A stretch of 53,248 bases of DNA from a virus, in the IMG/VR virus record IMGVR_UViG_3300049489_000151, positions 1 through 53,248 of that record, one strand, 5' to 3'. A model generated the notes under the pieces. The model searched no databases. It was not told the origin of the DNA and saw only the letters and a list, made by a program, of their open reading frames with translations. Positions 45,927-53,248 of this stretch are shown here, in pieces. Numbering within the stretch: the first letter of the stretch is position 1; every line of letters begins with the position of its first letter. Position numbers and translations under genes: made by a program.

Positions 45927-45956
45927 ACCTTAGCAGCACCGTATGGAAGAAGTCAA
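45927..45956 (-). promoter_or_regulatory. Promoter TTGACT-18-TAAGGT for the lipoprotein pair
   Basis: TTGACT (45951-45956), 18 bases, TAAGGT (45927-45932). A leader of about 30 bases with AAGGAG follows, unlike the leaderless cases. It allows the surface pair to be transcribed apart from the replication operon. Confidence 0.7.
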
Positions 45957-45957
45957 G

Positions 45958-47502
45958 TCAAACTTGAGATTCCTGGAGGAATGTTGTGAGAGTGGAGACG
46001 TCGATCTCCATGCCCCGCTCCTGGTCGTGGTGCTGCCCATCAATGAACGCCTCATTGGTCTTCTTTTTTAACTGCAGCATCTCGTACTGTCTCTCCTCTA
46101 GAGAGCCCGCCATCACAAAGGAGGTAATGGTGACGTGCGGAAACTCGGATGAGAGACGAATGATACGGGCTTCACGCTGTTCCAGTTTACCGCTAGACCA
46201 GGGTAAGTCATACGAGATGAGGTAGTTGGCCACCGGAAGGTCAACTCCGTATCCACCGGCATCCGACGACAAGAAGACCTTGACGTGGGGGTCGGTACTG
46301 AACTTCTCTTTAGCGTTGTTCTTCTCGGCATCGCTCATTCCTCCCATGAATAGTACGCTGGATATTCCCATTGCGGACAGGTTTGCTTTGATAGTACGAA
46401 GGTTGTCCTTGAAGAATGAGAACAGAACAACCTTGTTCTCCTCACTCTCGCTGAGGACCTCTTGGATGTAGTCAAGGCACACGTCCAGCTTGGGGGTGGC
46501 GTCTACCCCAGTCATCCAGCCAGCCTTGACGATCTCAGATGCGTACTGAGACCCAGATGTCACACGTGGGTTGTCGTAGTCAGCAGCTGAGTTCTTAACC
46601 AACGACGGGTTGTCACACAGCATACGGAGAGCAGTCATACGGGTCATGATCTGACCTTGTGCCTCGCCCCCCTCGTTGCTGTTGTAATGAGCCCAAAGGT
46701 TAAAGCCAGACCCACCCTCTTTGATAGCCTCGTAGAGCTTAGCGAGGAGGTCCTGTGAGATCTTACGGTACACAGCAGCACCCTTGGGGTCGAAGGGGAC
46801 GGGGATGACCTGGTGGATGATGTCAGGGAGCTGGTCCTTGATGTCGTCACGAGTCTTGCGGATCATACAGTCCTGCATGCTACGGTGCATGACGTCCAGG
46901 TTTCTGTAGCGGGTGGCCTTGCCCCAGTTGTCACGGATGATGAACGTCGTGTCGAAACGCTTGAAGTCACCGAGCACCGACTTGTCTACGAACTCCATGA
47001 TAGAGAACAGCTCCTCGGGGCGATTCTCAATGGGCTGTCCGGTGAGAGCAAAGCGGTAGGGTATGGCCTTACCAATCTTCTTGATGAGACGTGACCTCTT
47101 GGCTATTCGGTTCTTGATGATGGTGGCCTCGTCTACCACGATGCACTGGAAGCTCCCCATGAGAGTGTGGTCGTTGAGTAGAGTCTCTGCGTTGACGATC
47201 ACGTACTTGTGGAGTGATGCCATGCGCCACTGACGCTGGCGCTGTGCCTTGGTACCACTGATGACAATGGCACGTGCGTCGGTGAACTTCTTGATCTCCT
47301 TGAGCCACTGGTACTTGAGGGAGGCGGGGACGACCACGAGACAGCGGTCTACCTCTCCCATGTCGTCCAGCTCCTCCACTGCAGCCAGTGCTGTGGGAGT
47401 CTTACCTGCACCCATGACCATACCCAGGAGCATCTGCCCCCGGTCTACCATCTTCTCGACAGCTTCGGCCTGGTAGTCGTACAAGGTACCTTTGAACGTC
47501 AC
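45958..47502 (-). CDS. SNF2-family helicase, diverged
   Basis: The 514-residue protein has Walker A GAGKTP, Walker B VVDEAT (not DEAH), motif III TGQPIENRPEEL, and a motif VI with REARIIRLSSE. It is a second, distinct SNF2 enzyme, encoded within the replication block beside primase and helicase, so it may assist fork movement or restart. The GTG start at 47502 overlaps the stop of a 50-residue gene; the longer frame upstream is rejected. Confidence 0.9.
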   Translation of the reverse strand: MTFKGTLYDYQAEAVEKMVDRGQMLLGMVMGAGKTPTALAAVEELDDMGEVDRCLVVVPASLKYQWLKEIKKFTDARAIVISGTKAQRQRQWRMASLHKYVIVNAETLLNDHTLMGSFQCIVVDEATIIKNRIAKRSRLIKKIGKAIPYRFALTGQPIENRPEELFSIMEFVDKSVLGDFKRFDTTFIIRDNWGKATRYRNLDVMHRSMQDCMIRKTRDDIKDQLPDIIHQVIPVPFDPKGAAVYRKISQDLLAKLYEAIKEGGSGFNLWAHYNSNEGGEAQGQIMTRMTALRMLCDNPSLVKNSAADYDNPRVTSGSQYASEIVKAGWMTGVDATPKLDVCLDYIQEVLSESEENKVVLFSFFKDNLRTIKANLSAMGISSVLFMGGMSDAEKNNAKEKFSTDPHVKVFLSSDAGGYGVDLPVANYLISYDLPWSSGKLEQREARIIRLSSEFPHVTITSFVMAGSLEERQYEMLQLKKKTNEAFIDGQHHDQERGMEIDVSTLTTFLQESQV

Positions 47503-47651
47503 GAGACAGGCTCTTCCACGTGCACTAGATCCGCTGCCCACGAACGGTGGCGGGGGCATACAAGGTACACTACCTCACCGTCGTCATAAGAGTACGCAGG
47601 CTCCAACAGGCAGTCTGGGTAGTCGCAATCTACGGTGTCTTTGACTCTCAT
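47499..47651 (-). CDS. Hypothetical protein, 50 residues
   Basis: Begins MRVKDTVDCDYPDCLLEPAY and contains VCPRHRSWAAD; three cysteines and a histidine suggest a small zinc knuckle. ATGA overlaps the primase stop and GTGA overlaps the SNF2 start, so both ends are well supported. Confidence 0.78.
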   Translation of the reverse strand: MRVKDTVDCDYPDCLLEPAYSYDDGEVVYLVCPRHRSWAADLVHVEEPVS

Positions 47652-48586
47652 GGTGTCACTTTCAGTCTGGCTAGTCCGTCGAGGATCTCTGCGTCGGTCA
47701 TGTCTCCCATGTCCTTGACGCTGAGACCATCATAGTTCCAGAACCTAACACCTTTACGGAAGGATGGCAACTGCCTATGCTGAGTGTGCTTCTTGGACCC
47801 CCTGCCCACCAGGCGGTTGGTCTCTCTGATACCCTCGTGGTCATTGTCCAGTGCCAACACCAGGCGGTCGAAGCGGTCCACCAAGAGGTTGATCTGCAGC
47901 TGACTCATGTCAGCACCGAAGCTGGCTACCGCTGAGTACTCATCTCCCTTGTAGACAGTGTGGAACCTGGCTACGTCGAAGGGGGACTCTAGCAGAATGG
48001 CAGTGGGGGCCGACGCACGTTCGATACCGAACAGAGTAGAGCCCTTGTGCATACCAGATGGCTTGTTGAGTACTAAGCCTACCTTCTTCTCTTGCCAGCC
48101 CAGTAGTACTCCTTTGGGGGAGATGACAGGGAGAACAGACGTTCGATCAACTTGGTTCCACTTGATGCCAAACCGCTTGGCGATATCGGCTGTTATCATG
48201 CGACGGTCGAGTATGGCCTGGGGTAGCTGTTCGAACGACACGTACAGCGCCCAGTCGGCGTCGGGCTCAAGCTGGTCGTCCTCGTACTCCTCGGTGCGGA
48301 GCCTTTCGATACCTTTAGATGCAAGGTACCGCTGGACGGTGGCTACATGTTGTGTGTCCCCGGTCAGCTGGGACACAAGATACGGGAGGTTACCTCTGGC
48401 TCCGCACGTGAAGCAGTGCCATAGCCCAGTATCGATGTTCATGTACCAGGAGTGTCGTGAAGACTCACGCCCCTTGTAAAGGTGGTGCACCGGGCACCGG
48501 GCGTTGATCTCGTCCCCGGTCTGCTTATGGACGTCCACGCCCATATCTTCCAGCACCTCAATGATGTCGTCGCTCTTGCTAGTCAT
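47648..48586 (-). CDS. DnaG-like primase
   Basis: The 312-residue protein has an N-terminal zinc finger (CPVHHL ... CFTCGARG) and a Toprim domain with ILLESPFDVA (E), then SFGAD and VLALDNDHEG (DxD). It synthesises RNA primers for the phage fork. The ATG at 48586 overlaps the helicase stop by eight bases, linking primase and helicase expression. Confidence 0.92.
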   Translation of the reverse strand: MTSKSDDIIEVLEDMGVDVHKQTGDEINARCPVHHLYKGRESSRHSWYMNIDTGLWHCFTCGARGNLPYLVSQLTGDTQHVATVQRYLASKGIERLRTEEYEDDQLEPDADWALYVSFEQLPQAILDRRMITADIAKRFGIKWNQVDRTSVLPVISPKGVLLGWQEKKVGLVLNKPSGMHKGSTLFGIERASAPTAILLESPFDVARFHTVYKGDEYSAVASFGADMSQLQINLLVDRFDRLVLALDNDHEGIRETNRLVGRGSKKHTQHRQLPSFRKGVRFWNYDGLSVKDMGDMTDAEILDGLARLKVTP

Positions 48587-49835
48587 AGCTTGGGTTGCTC
48601 TCGTCGTCACTCTCGTGTACTTCTTCGAACTCCATGGTAGACCAGTCCCATTTCACGTGCACTGGCTGGTTGGCACCAACCGTACGACCCTCCACCACCC
48701 TGATGATCGACTGATTATCGATGTCAGGGTTGCGCTCCACGCCGAGCAAGAGGTCAGCGTCCTGTGCCCACGATGAGGTGTAGCCGAGAGAGTCAGAGGT
48801 GACCTCACGGGTACGGGAGTTACGCAGCTTGCTGGGAAGCACCTGTGTGCTGCCTACCACTGGGATGTCGTTGTGCTGTGCCATCCTCTTGCTGCCACGA
48901 GTGAGATTGGTGAGTGCCTGGGGGGACCCTCTGTCTTCCCCTTCCTCATCGTCCATCATGTACATACCGTCGATGAACACCACGTCAGGCTTGTGCTCCT
49001 GAATGAGTCCGTCCACGGCGGAGAGGGTGGTCATCCGTGAGGAGTCTTCGGACATGATGAACTCGTGCTGGTTCTTGAGTAGGTTCATGTGCGCCTTGAT
49101 CCTCTGCATCTCATCGTTACTCAGGTTCCCAGACAGGATGTTGTCATAGGGGACGTGCGCACGGAGAGCGTCGAACCTGGCCTGCTGTTCCTCGTTGCTC
49201 ATCTCAAACGAGAGGAACAGGGGGCGGAGGCCGTGGGCGTGGGCAGCCATGGCCATGATGAGCATGAAGAGGCTCTTTCCTCTCTTGGGCTCACCTGCTA
49301 GGACGATGAACTGCTGGGGACGAAGTCCGTGGGTGATACGATCCAGACCGTAGAACCCAGTCGGGATACCTCTGATGGCGTTGGGCATTGTTCTCATCTC
49401 CTCGTACCTGTTGTAGCGCTCTTCCCACGTCTGCGTGATATCCACGTCACGGAGACGGCTCGTCTCAATGGTGGCCTTGCGGAGCCCTGCGTGCAGGATC
49501 TCAGTGGCCTTGTCAATGTCATCCTTCTCCAGGAGAGCTACAGCATCTGCCACTGCGTCGGTAACCTCCCGCTGACGGTAGCTGTCCATCAGTTCACGAG
49601 CCAGACCGTTCATCGTCTCGGAGCTGACGTCCGGTAGTGACACGTCGCTGTATCTCTTGAGGAAAGCACGCTCGGATGGAGTCTGCCCGGACTGACGGTA
49701 CTCCGTCAGCATCCACTCGTAGATCTTCTCCCACTCACCTGTGAAATGCGTGGGGCGCAAGCCGTGGCGGATTGCTTCTTCTAGTGAGCGGTCTTCGATG
49801 GATCGTGCGATGACCAGTGCTTCTACGCTGGCCAC
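48579..49835 (-). CDS. DnaB-like replicative helicase
   Basis: The 418-residue protein has the N-terminal helical domain and the RecA-like ATPase with Walker A GEPKRGKSL, Walker B DVVFIDGMY and the downstream VVGSTQVLPSKLRNSRT segment of DnaB. It should unwind DNA ahead of the fork. The loader gene lies upstream and the primase downstream. Confidence 0.93.
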   Translation of the reverse strand: MASVEALVIARSIEDRSLEEAIRHGLRPTHFTGEWEKIYEWMLTEYRQSGQTPSERAFLKRYSDVSLPDVSSETMNGLARELMDSYRQREVTDAVADAVALLEKDDIDKATEILHAGLRKATIETSRLRDVDITQTWEERYNRYEEMRTMPNAIRGIPTGFYGLDRITHGLRPQQFIVLAGEPKRGKSLFMLIMAMAAHAHGLRPLFLSFEMSNEEQQARFDALRAHVPYDNILSGNLSNDEMQRIKAHMNLLKNQHEFIMSEDSSRMTTLSAVDGLIQEHKPDVVFIDGMYMMDDEEGEDRGSPQALTNLTRGSKRMAQHNDIPVVGSTQVLPSKLRNSRTREVTSDSLGYTSSWAQDADLLLGVERNPDIDNQSIIRVVEGRTVGANQPVHVKWDWSTMEFEEVHESDDESNPSYD

Positions 49836-50273
49836 TCAGAACCCCCACGTCTGTGTCGGAAGTACCACGGTGGCACGCACGCCGAAGTACTGAGCGTCGT
49901 GCTCAGAGGTGGTGTAGAACTGGTGGATGTCCCTGTCGAACTTAATGATCTCAGCTAGATCCATGTAGTCGTAGGCTGGGTGCACCGTGCAGATAGCTCC
50001 ACGCCTGGCCAGGAACGCTTCGATGTCATCAAGAAGCTCCTCCTCCATGTAGGTGTACACCTCCACACGCACCTGCAGCTTGGTGGTGAGATGGATGAGC
50101 GCTTTCATGGGCATCTCGTTCACCTGCCAGCGGCGTGCTGTCCTGATACTTTTGCGACGGCGTGGGAATATCCCACGCTTCTCCTCTTCTTCCTCGGGGA
50201 CAGTCACAAGCAGCCCTTCGAACATGCACCCAAGAGTGAGCACAGTGTCAGCTGCAATGTCGTTATCTTCCAT
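49836..50273 (-). CDS. Hypothetical protein between helicase and loader
   Basis: The 145-residue product has an acidic run (PEEEEEKRG), a basic patch (PRRRKSIRTARRW) and a repeated alpha/beta pattern. The ATG at 50273 overlaps the loader stop region by 11 bases. Position suggests a helicase-associated function; none is recognisable. Confidence 0.75.
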   Translation of the reverse strand: MEDNDIAADTVLTLGCMFEGLLVTVPEEEEEKRGIFPRRRKSIRTARRWQVNEMPMKALIHLTTKLQVRVEVYTYMEEELLDDIEAFLARRGAICTVHPAYDYMDLAEIIKFDRDIHQFYTTSEHDAQYFGVRATVVLPTQTWGF

Positions 50274-50841
50274 GATAGATCTCCGTGTACTCGTTGAGGG
50301 GGCCAGCCACTCGCTGGCCGTACTTTGTGATGATGTCCGTCGAGGGGATATCAGATGTAATGATGGTGCTAAGTCCCATCTCAAAGCGGCGACGAATCAA
50401 ACTACCCAGTTCGTGGCGAGCAAACTCAGTCAAGCGCTCCTGTCCCACACCGTCAAGGATGACGATATCAAACACCCCCTTGATGTACTTGACCAGATGG
50501 GGGGAGGACCACATCTCTGGCAGGTCCCCTGAGTTGTCGAACGTGTCCTTGATCATCTCCACGTACTCGTCAGCAGACACGAAGCGAGCAGATAGCTGGT
50601 GCCTACGCACCGCCTCCATGGCAGTCTTGACAGCTAGCGTGGTCTTCCCAGTGCCTGACTTGCCAACGATGAAGTAGTTGCCTCCCTCTTCGAAAGGGAA
50701 AGTGGCTGTGTGGGGGTCCTCTACGTAGCGCTTGGGGGCCTTGATGAAATACTCTCTGTGCTCTGGGGGCCTGTTCCTCCACCACTTAGCACTCTGCCAG
50801 GTGGTTGGCATGATGGGGGGCGTCACAGAAGGAACGCCCAT
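50263..50841 (-). CDS. DnaC-like AAA+ helicase loader
   Basis: The 192-residue protein has Walker A GKSGTGKTT, Walker B FDIVILDGVG and a sensor-like STIITSDIPS. It is a short DnaC/IstB-type ATPase and should load the DnaB-like helicase on the origin. It lies just upstream of the helicase. A 32-residue membrane peptide overlaps its start. Confidence 0.9.
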   Translation of the reverse strand: MGVPSVTPPIMPTTWQSAKWWRNRPPEHREYFIKAPKRYVEDPHTATFPFEEGGNYFIVGKSGTGKTTLAVKTAMEAVRRHQLSARFVSADEYVEMIKDTFDNSGDLPEMWSSPHLVKYIKGVFDIVILDGVGQERLTEFARHELGSLIRRRFEMGLSTIITSDIPSTDIITKYGQRVAGPLNEYTEIYHGR

Positions 50842-50921
50842 GCTACGGCAGAGATGAGCGCAAGAAGCGCAACAAACTCAGCTACGGCAAGAAGGGACTC
50901 CTTGATGACGAACCTGATCAT
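50823..50921 (-). CDS. 32-residue membrane peptide
   Basis: The product is almost entirely a membrane helix (LLAVAEFVALLALISAVAWA) after a short basic start. It overlaps the loader gene by 19 bases and the gene upstream by ATGA. Small, but well placed. Confidence 0.65.
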   Translation of the reverse strand: MIRFVIKESLLAVAEFVALLALISAVAWAFLL

Positions 50922-51037
50922 AGCTTTGTCACCACCCATACAACGAACGCCAGTACTAACAGGGAGGTGACGCCGACTACTCCCAAGGCAATCTGCTCAG
51001 CCACCTCTCCTGCTGCTGTTTCTACGGCTACTAACAT
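50918..51037 (-). CDS. 39-residue membrane protein
   Basis: Has a short acidic N-terminus and one membrane helix (ALGVVGVTSLLVLAFVVWVV). AAGGAG lies nine bases before the ATG at 51037. Paired with the membrane peptide downstream. Confidence 0.75.
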   Translation of the reverse strand: MLVAVETAAGEVAEQIALGVVGVTSLLVLAFVVWVVTKL

Positions 51038-51041
51038 GTGA

Positions 51042-51845
51042 TTATGCTCCTTGTGCAATGGCGATGGCATCGGACAACGATGCCTGTTTGGTCCTTGCCT
51101 TACCACGCTTCATGATCTCGGCAGGGACAGTGGGCACTAGTTCTAGCAGACGGGTTGACTGTGTGTCAACTGTCTTCCAGTTCCAGTGAAGCTGCTCCGT
51201 GAACTCACGGATAGCGTCGGTCGGGTCCTCGTGAAGGGTGAGGATGTCAGCAACCACCTCTGGGTAGCTATACAAGGCGTCAAGTCCTTCGATCATGACA
51301 AGCCTCTTGTAGTCAGCTGCCACGACATCGTCCCAAGGAAGGTCGTCACGGGGGGCGAAGCTGTCAGCTATCCACTGCAACACAGAGTTGGAGGTCTTGA
51401 CAAACGTTCCTGCTAGTAGCTGCCTTTGAAAGGCCTTATTGCAGAACGGAAGAACGGGAGTACCAGAACGTTGAGCGGCTGGGGTGTCCCAATAGCGGTC
51501 GATCATACGTTCCAGGTCCGACATCTCGTAACCACTCTCCAGCAGTTTGCTGAACTGCCGACCAAGGATGGAGCGGTGGGTGTCATCCATGATAGAGCAC
51601 ATGGTCTGCTTGTGGTGGACTCGAAAGAGCCAGATCAAGTGCTCCACGGGGTGACGTGGATTGGGGGACCAGCCTGGACCATTCGTGGCCTTGCCTCCCT
51701 TCGTTACGTACCCAGCGGTAGAGTTGCCGATCAGCCACTCCAGGTCAGGGTTCTCCTTGGTCGTGTTCTCGTCTGGGTCTGCGCCTAGTGTCACCATGGG
51801 ATCATCCACCCTATCACGTTGTGCCGGTCTACTGATTACTCTCAT
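51042..51845 (-). CDS. Hypothetical protein in the replication block
   Basis: The 267-residue product has no motif that I recognise. It is mostly helical, with YEMSDLERMIDRYWDTPAAQ and LPWDDVVAADYKRLVMIEGL. It precedes the loader, helicase and primase and is a candidate origin-binding or primosome protein. ATGA overlap with the upstream gene and GAGGAG fix the start at 51845. Confidence 0.78.
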   Translation of the reverse strand: MRVISRPAQRDRVDDPMVTLGADPDENTTKENPDLEWLIGNSTAGYVTKGGKATNGPGWSPNPRHPVEHLIWLFRVHHKQTMCSIMDDTHRSILGRQFSKLLESGYEMSDLERMIDRYWDTPAAQRSGTPVLPFCNKAFQRQLLAGTFVKTSNSVLQWIADSFAPRDDLPWDDVVAADYKRLVMIEGLDALYSYPEVVADILTLHEDPTDAIREFTEQLHWNWKTVDTQSTRLLELVPTVPAEIMKRGKARTKQASLSDAIAIAQGA

Positions 51846-52186
51846 ACTCTCCTCGTACGGTATTCCCACTCGACCTCCGCCATGCGTTGGCCGGTCTCGT
51901 CATCGGTCCACTCCTTGACGTGGCCCCTCTTCTCAGTGATGGTCATACCGAGGTAGGGGGACGACTTCGAAAGAGTGGGGCCGGTGAATATACCACGGTC
52001 GTTGTTGTATGTGTGGTGATAAGTGGGATACGTGTCCTCTTTTACTGAGTGCTCCACCCAGTAGGTAGTCCACTCTCGTGGTTCGAACCAGTCGATGATA
52101 CGGTAACTGGGAGCTGTGACGTGGTGAGTGACCCCCTCCTCTAGGGGGCCTGCGACCAGGGGCTCATCGAAGATGATCTTCTTCAT
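51842..52186 (-). CDS. Hypothetical protein, 114 residues
   Basis: Strand-rich product (APSYRIIDWFEPREWTTYWV) with a basic end. ATGA overlaps the upstream stop. No family recognised. Confidence 0.75.
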   Translation of the reverse strand: MKKIIFDEPLVAGPLEEGVTHHVTAPSYRIIDWFEPREWTTYWVEHSVKEDTYPTYHHTYNNDRGIFTGPTLSKSSPYLGMTITEKRGHVKEWTDDETGQRMAEVEWEYRTRRV

Positions 52187-52665
52187 GACGCCATCTTGAC
52201 GAGCACGGCCCACATGCCGGGACGGGCGTCGGGTGGGAGAGTGATGGATTCTCGGGCTTCCAGTCCGTCCCAGAGCCAAGTGCGAACAACGCTTCCGCCC
52301 AGACCTGATTGGACGTTGTACGTGACGACTCGCCCAGGGATGTCCTTGCTGCCCGCTTCCTCCACGATCGGCAGTACCATGCCGGGGACGACCGAGACAC
52401 GGTGAGTGATCGGAACGAATGGAAGATTGAACGCATCGGCCAGTTCAGCGTTAAATGGTTCCACTTCCACGGTGAACGTGTGTCGGCCGTCGATGCAGTC
52501 GGTGCAGTCGCCCTCTGGTTCAGCGAGGTCAAGGTCGCCGCCGCAGGTGTCGCACGGGCGGTCGAGAGCCATCCACCACGGCCAGCCACCCATCTTGGCG
52601 TGGTTGGCCAGCACGCACCACGCTGTGCCGTCGTCATTCAGTTGGAACGATGTCGCCGGTATCAT
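52183..52665 (-). CDS. Protein with central zinc site
   Basis: The 160-residue product has CDTCGG and CTDC about 15 residues apart, a DnaJ-like or zinc-ribbon pair, in an otherwise strand-rich chain. The start at 52665 overlaps the upstream stop (ATGA). Function unknown. Confidence 0.78.
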   Translation of the reverse strand: MIPATSFQLNDDGTAWCVLANHAKMGGWPWWMALDRPCDTCGGDLDLAEPEGDCTDCIDGRHTFTVEVEPFNAELADAFNLPFVPITHRVSVVPGMVLPIVEEAGSKDIPGRVVTYNVQSGLGGSVVRTWLWDGLEARESITLPPDARPGMWAVLVKMAS

Positions 52666-52994
52666 AGCACTACCTCCTTGTAGGCACCCCAGGACTGGCA
52701 GTCCCAGCCGGTGTAGTCACAGCCACCAACGATCACAATGATGCGTCCACTGGCTAGAGTTACCTTCCAGTGCCAGTCACGCTCATCGTTGGTACCAATC
52801 TGGAGGCACTCAACGTCAGAGAAGTTGGCGAACATCAACTCATCGATGTTGTAGGCGATGCAGGTGGCAAGGTCGTAACCCTCCTCGCCAGGAAAGGTCC
52901 GCTCTAGGAACGCCCCCCAGTCGTAGCTGTTGGTCCACTTCTGGTCCACGTCCAGTCCTTCTAGGCGTACGATCTTGTTGATGTCCTTGCTCAT
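52662..52994 (-). CDS. Hypothetical protein, 110 residues
   Basis: Begins MSKDINKIVRLEGLDVDQKW and has FGANFSD-like and IIVIVGGCDYTGW strands. A TTGCGT-17-TAGGGT promoter ends eight bases before the ATG, so it may be the first gene of the replication operon and leaderless. No family recognised. Confidence 0.75.
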   Translation of the reverse strand: MSKDINKIVRLEGLDVDQKWTNSYDWGAFLERTFPGEEGYDLATCIAYNIDELMFANFSDVECLQIGTNDERDWHWKVTLASGRIIVIVGGCDYTGWDCQSWGAYKEVVL

Positions 52995-53002
52995 GGGGAC
53001 GA

Positions 53003-53031
53003 ACCCTACAGCATGAAGAGAAGGGACGCAA
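53003..53031 (-). promoter_or_regulatory. Promoter TTGCGT-17-TAGGGT
   Basis: TTGCGT (53026-53031), 17 bases, TAGGGT (53003-53008), then eight bases to the ATG at 52994. It would start the long leftward replication operon. The 217 bases to the right edge hold no gene I can support. Confidence 0.6.
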
Positions 53032-53248
53032 GTGGTTGTGACCATGGTCACAACAAGGGTCCTCACAGAGACATAGGTCTCGCCAGACTTCGGACACTCG
53101 GACTCGCTCCGCTCGTCCTGTTTCTCTTGGTGGGTTACCAGTCTTTGAGAGCTGGTACTTGTAGTTGAACCATTGTTCGTTTGGTAGTTCTAAACCCCAT
53201 GAGTGTCCTCACGTCCGTCTATTCTAGTAGCGTTGTCAAGTGCCCTGG

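Noticed and set aside
53000-53097. A cysteine-rich protein start (LCLCEDPCCDHGH) at the right edge
   Set aside because: The frame looks protein-like for about 30 residues but then runs through the well-supported gene at 52662-52994, and no clear start precedes it.

Overview
This window looks like the middle of a large genome of a lytic-type tailed phage that infects an actinobacterium. Two WhiB-type iron-sulfur regulators, actinophage-style packed operons with ATGA/GTGA stop-start overlaps, moderately high GC, many tRNA genes and a complete phage replication module all point that way. I see no virion structural genes, integrase or lysis cassette, so this is the tRNA, nucleotide, replication and accessory part of the genome. 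The host genus cannot be fixed from the sequence alone.

Layout. (1) Bases 1-3660 carry a minus-strand cluster of about 18 ordinary tRNA genes. Woven between them are two, perhaps three, tRNA genes whose 3' half lies upstream of their 5' half (circularly permuted tRNAs). A homing-type HNH endonuclease sits in the same cluster. (2) Bases 3750-10652 hold a minus-strand set of small genes with a class I ribonucleotide reductase small subunit, two ParB-like proteins, an HNH nuclease and a winged-helix protein. Several of these genes have a TTGACA-N17/18-TAnnnT promoter ending 7 bases before the ATG, so their mRNAs should be leaderless. (3) Bases 10690-12138 are non-coding. The left part has perfect DnaA boxes and five copies of a TGTGACGTTTGYCA repeat and is the best candidate for a replication origin or major control region. 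(4) Bases 12139-24864 form a plus-strand operon: zinc-binding small proteins, an SNF2 helicase, an rIIA/rIIB pair, an L7/L12 C-terminal-like protein, a MoxR ATPase with a VWA/HExxH partner, and a WhiB protein. (5) Bases 24854-52994 are minus-strand again. Read in the direction of transcription, they run from two unrecognised small genes through DnaC-like loader, DnaB helicase, primase, SNF2 helicase, a lipoprotein pair, DnaQ exonuclease, SSB-like protein, DNA polymerase I, RecA, resolvase-like nuclease and Cas4-like nuclease. They continue through secreted and small proteins, a SpoVS-like protein, three more ParB-like paralogues, an HD phosphohydrolase and a second WhiB.

How it fits together. 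The minus-strand block is a nearly complete replisome (loader, helicase, primase, polymerase with proofreading, SSB, RecA, nucleases) supported by nucleotide metabolism. The plus-strand block looks like host-takeover and stress functions. The WhiB genes sit on either side of the point where the two transcription units converge. Recurrent short signals run across the window: an N-terminal VPDP motif in unrelated small proteins, a clamp-binding-like QLxMFM motif in the ParB-like family, a conserved bulged hairpin between plus-strand genes, and a polar GGGGGCG word. The most novel item is the permuted tRNA genes.
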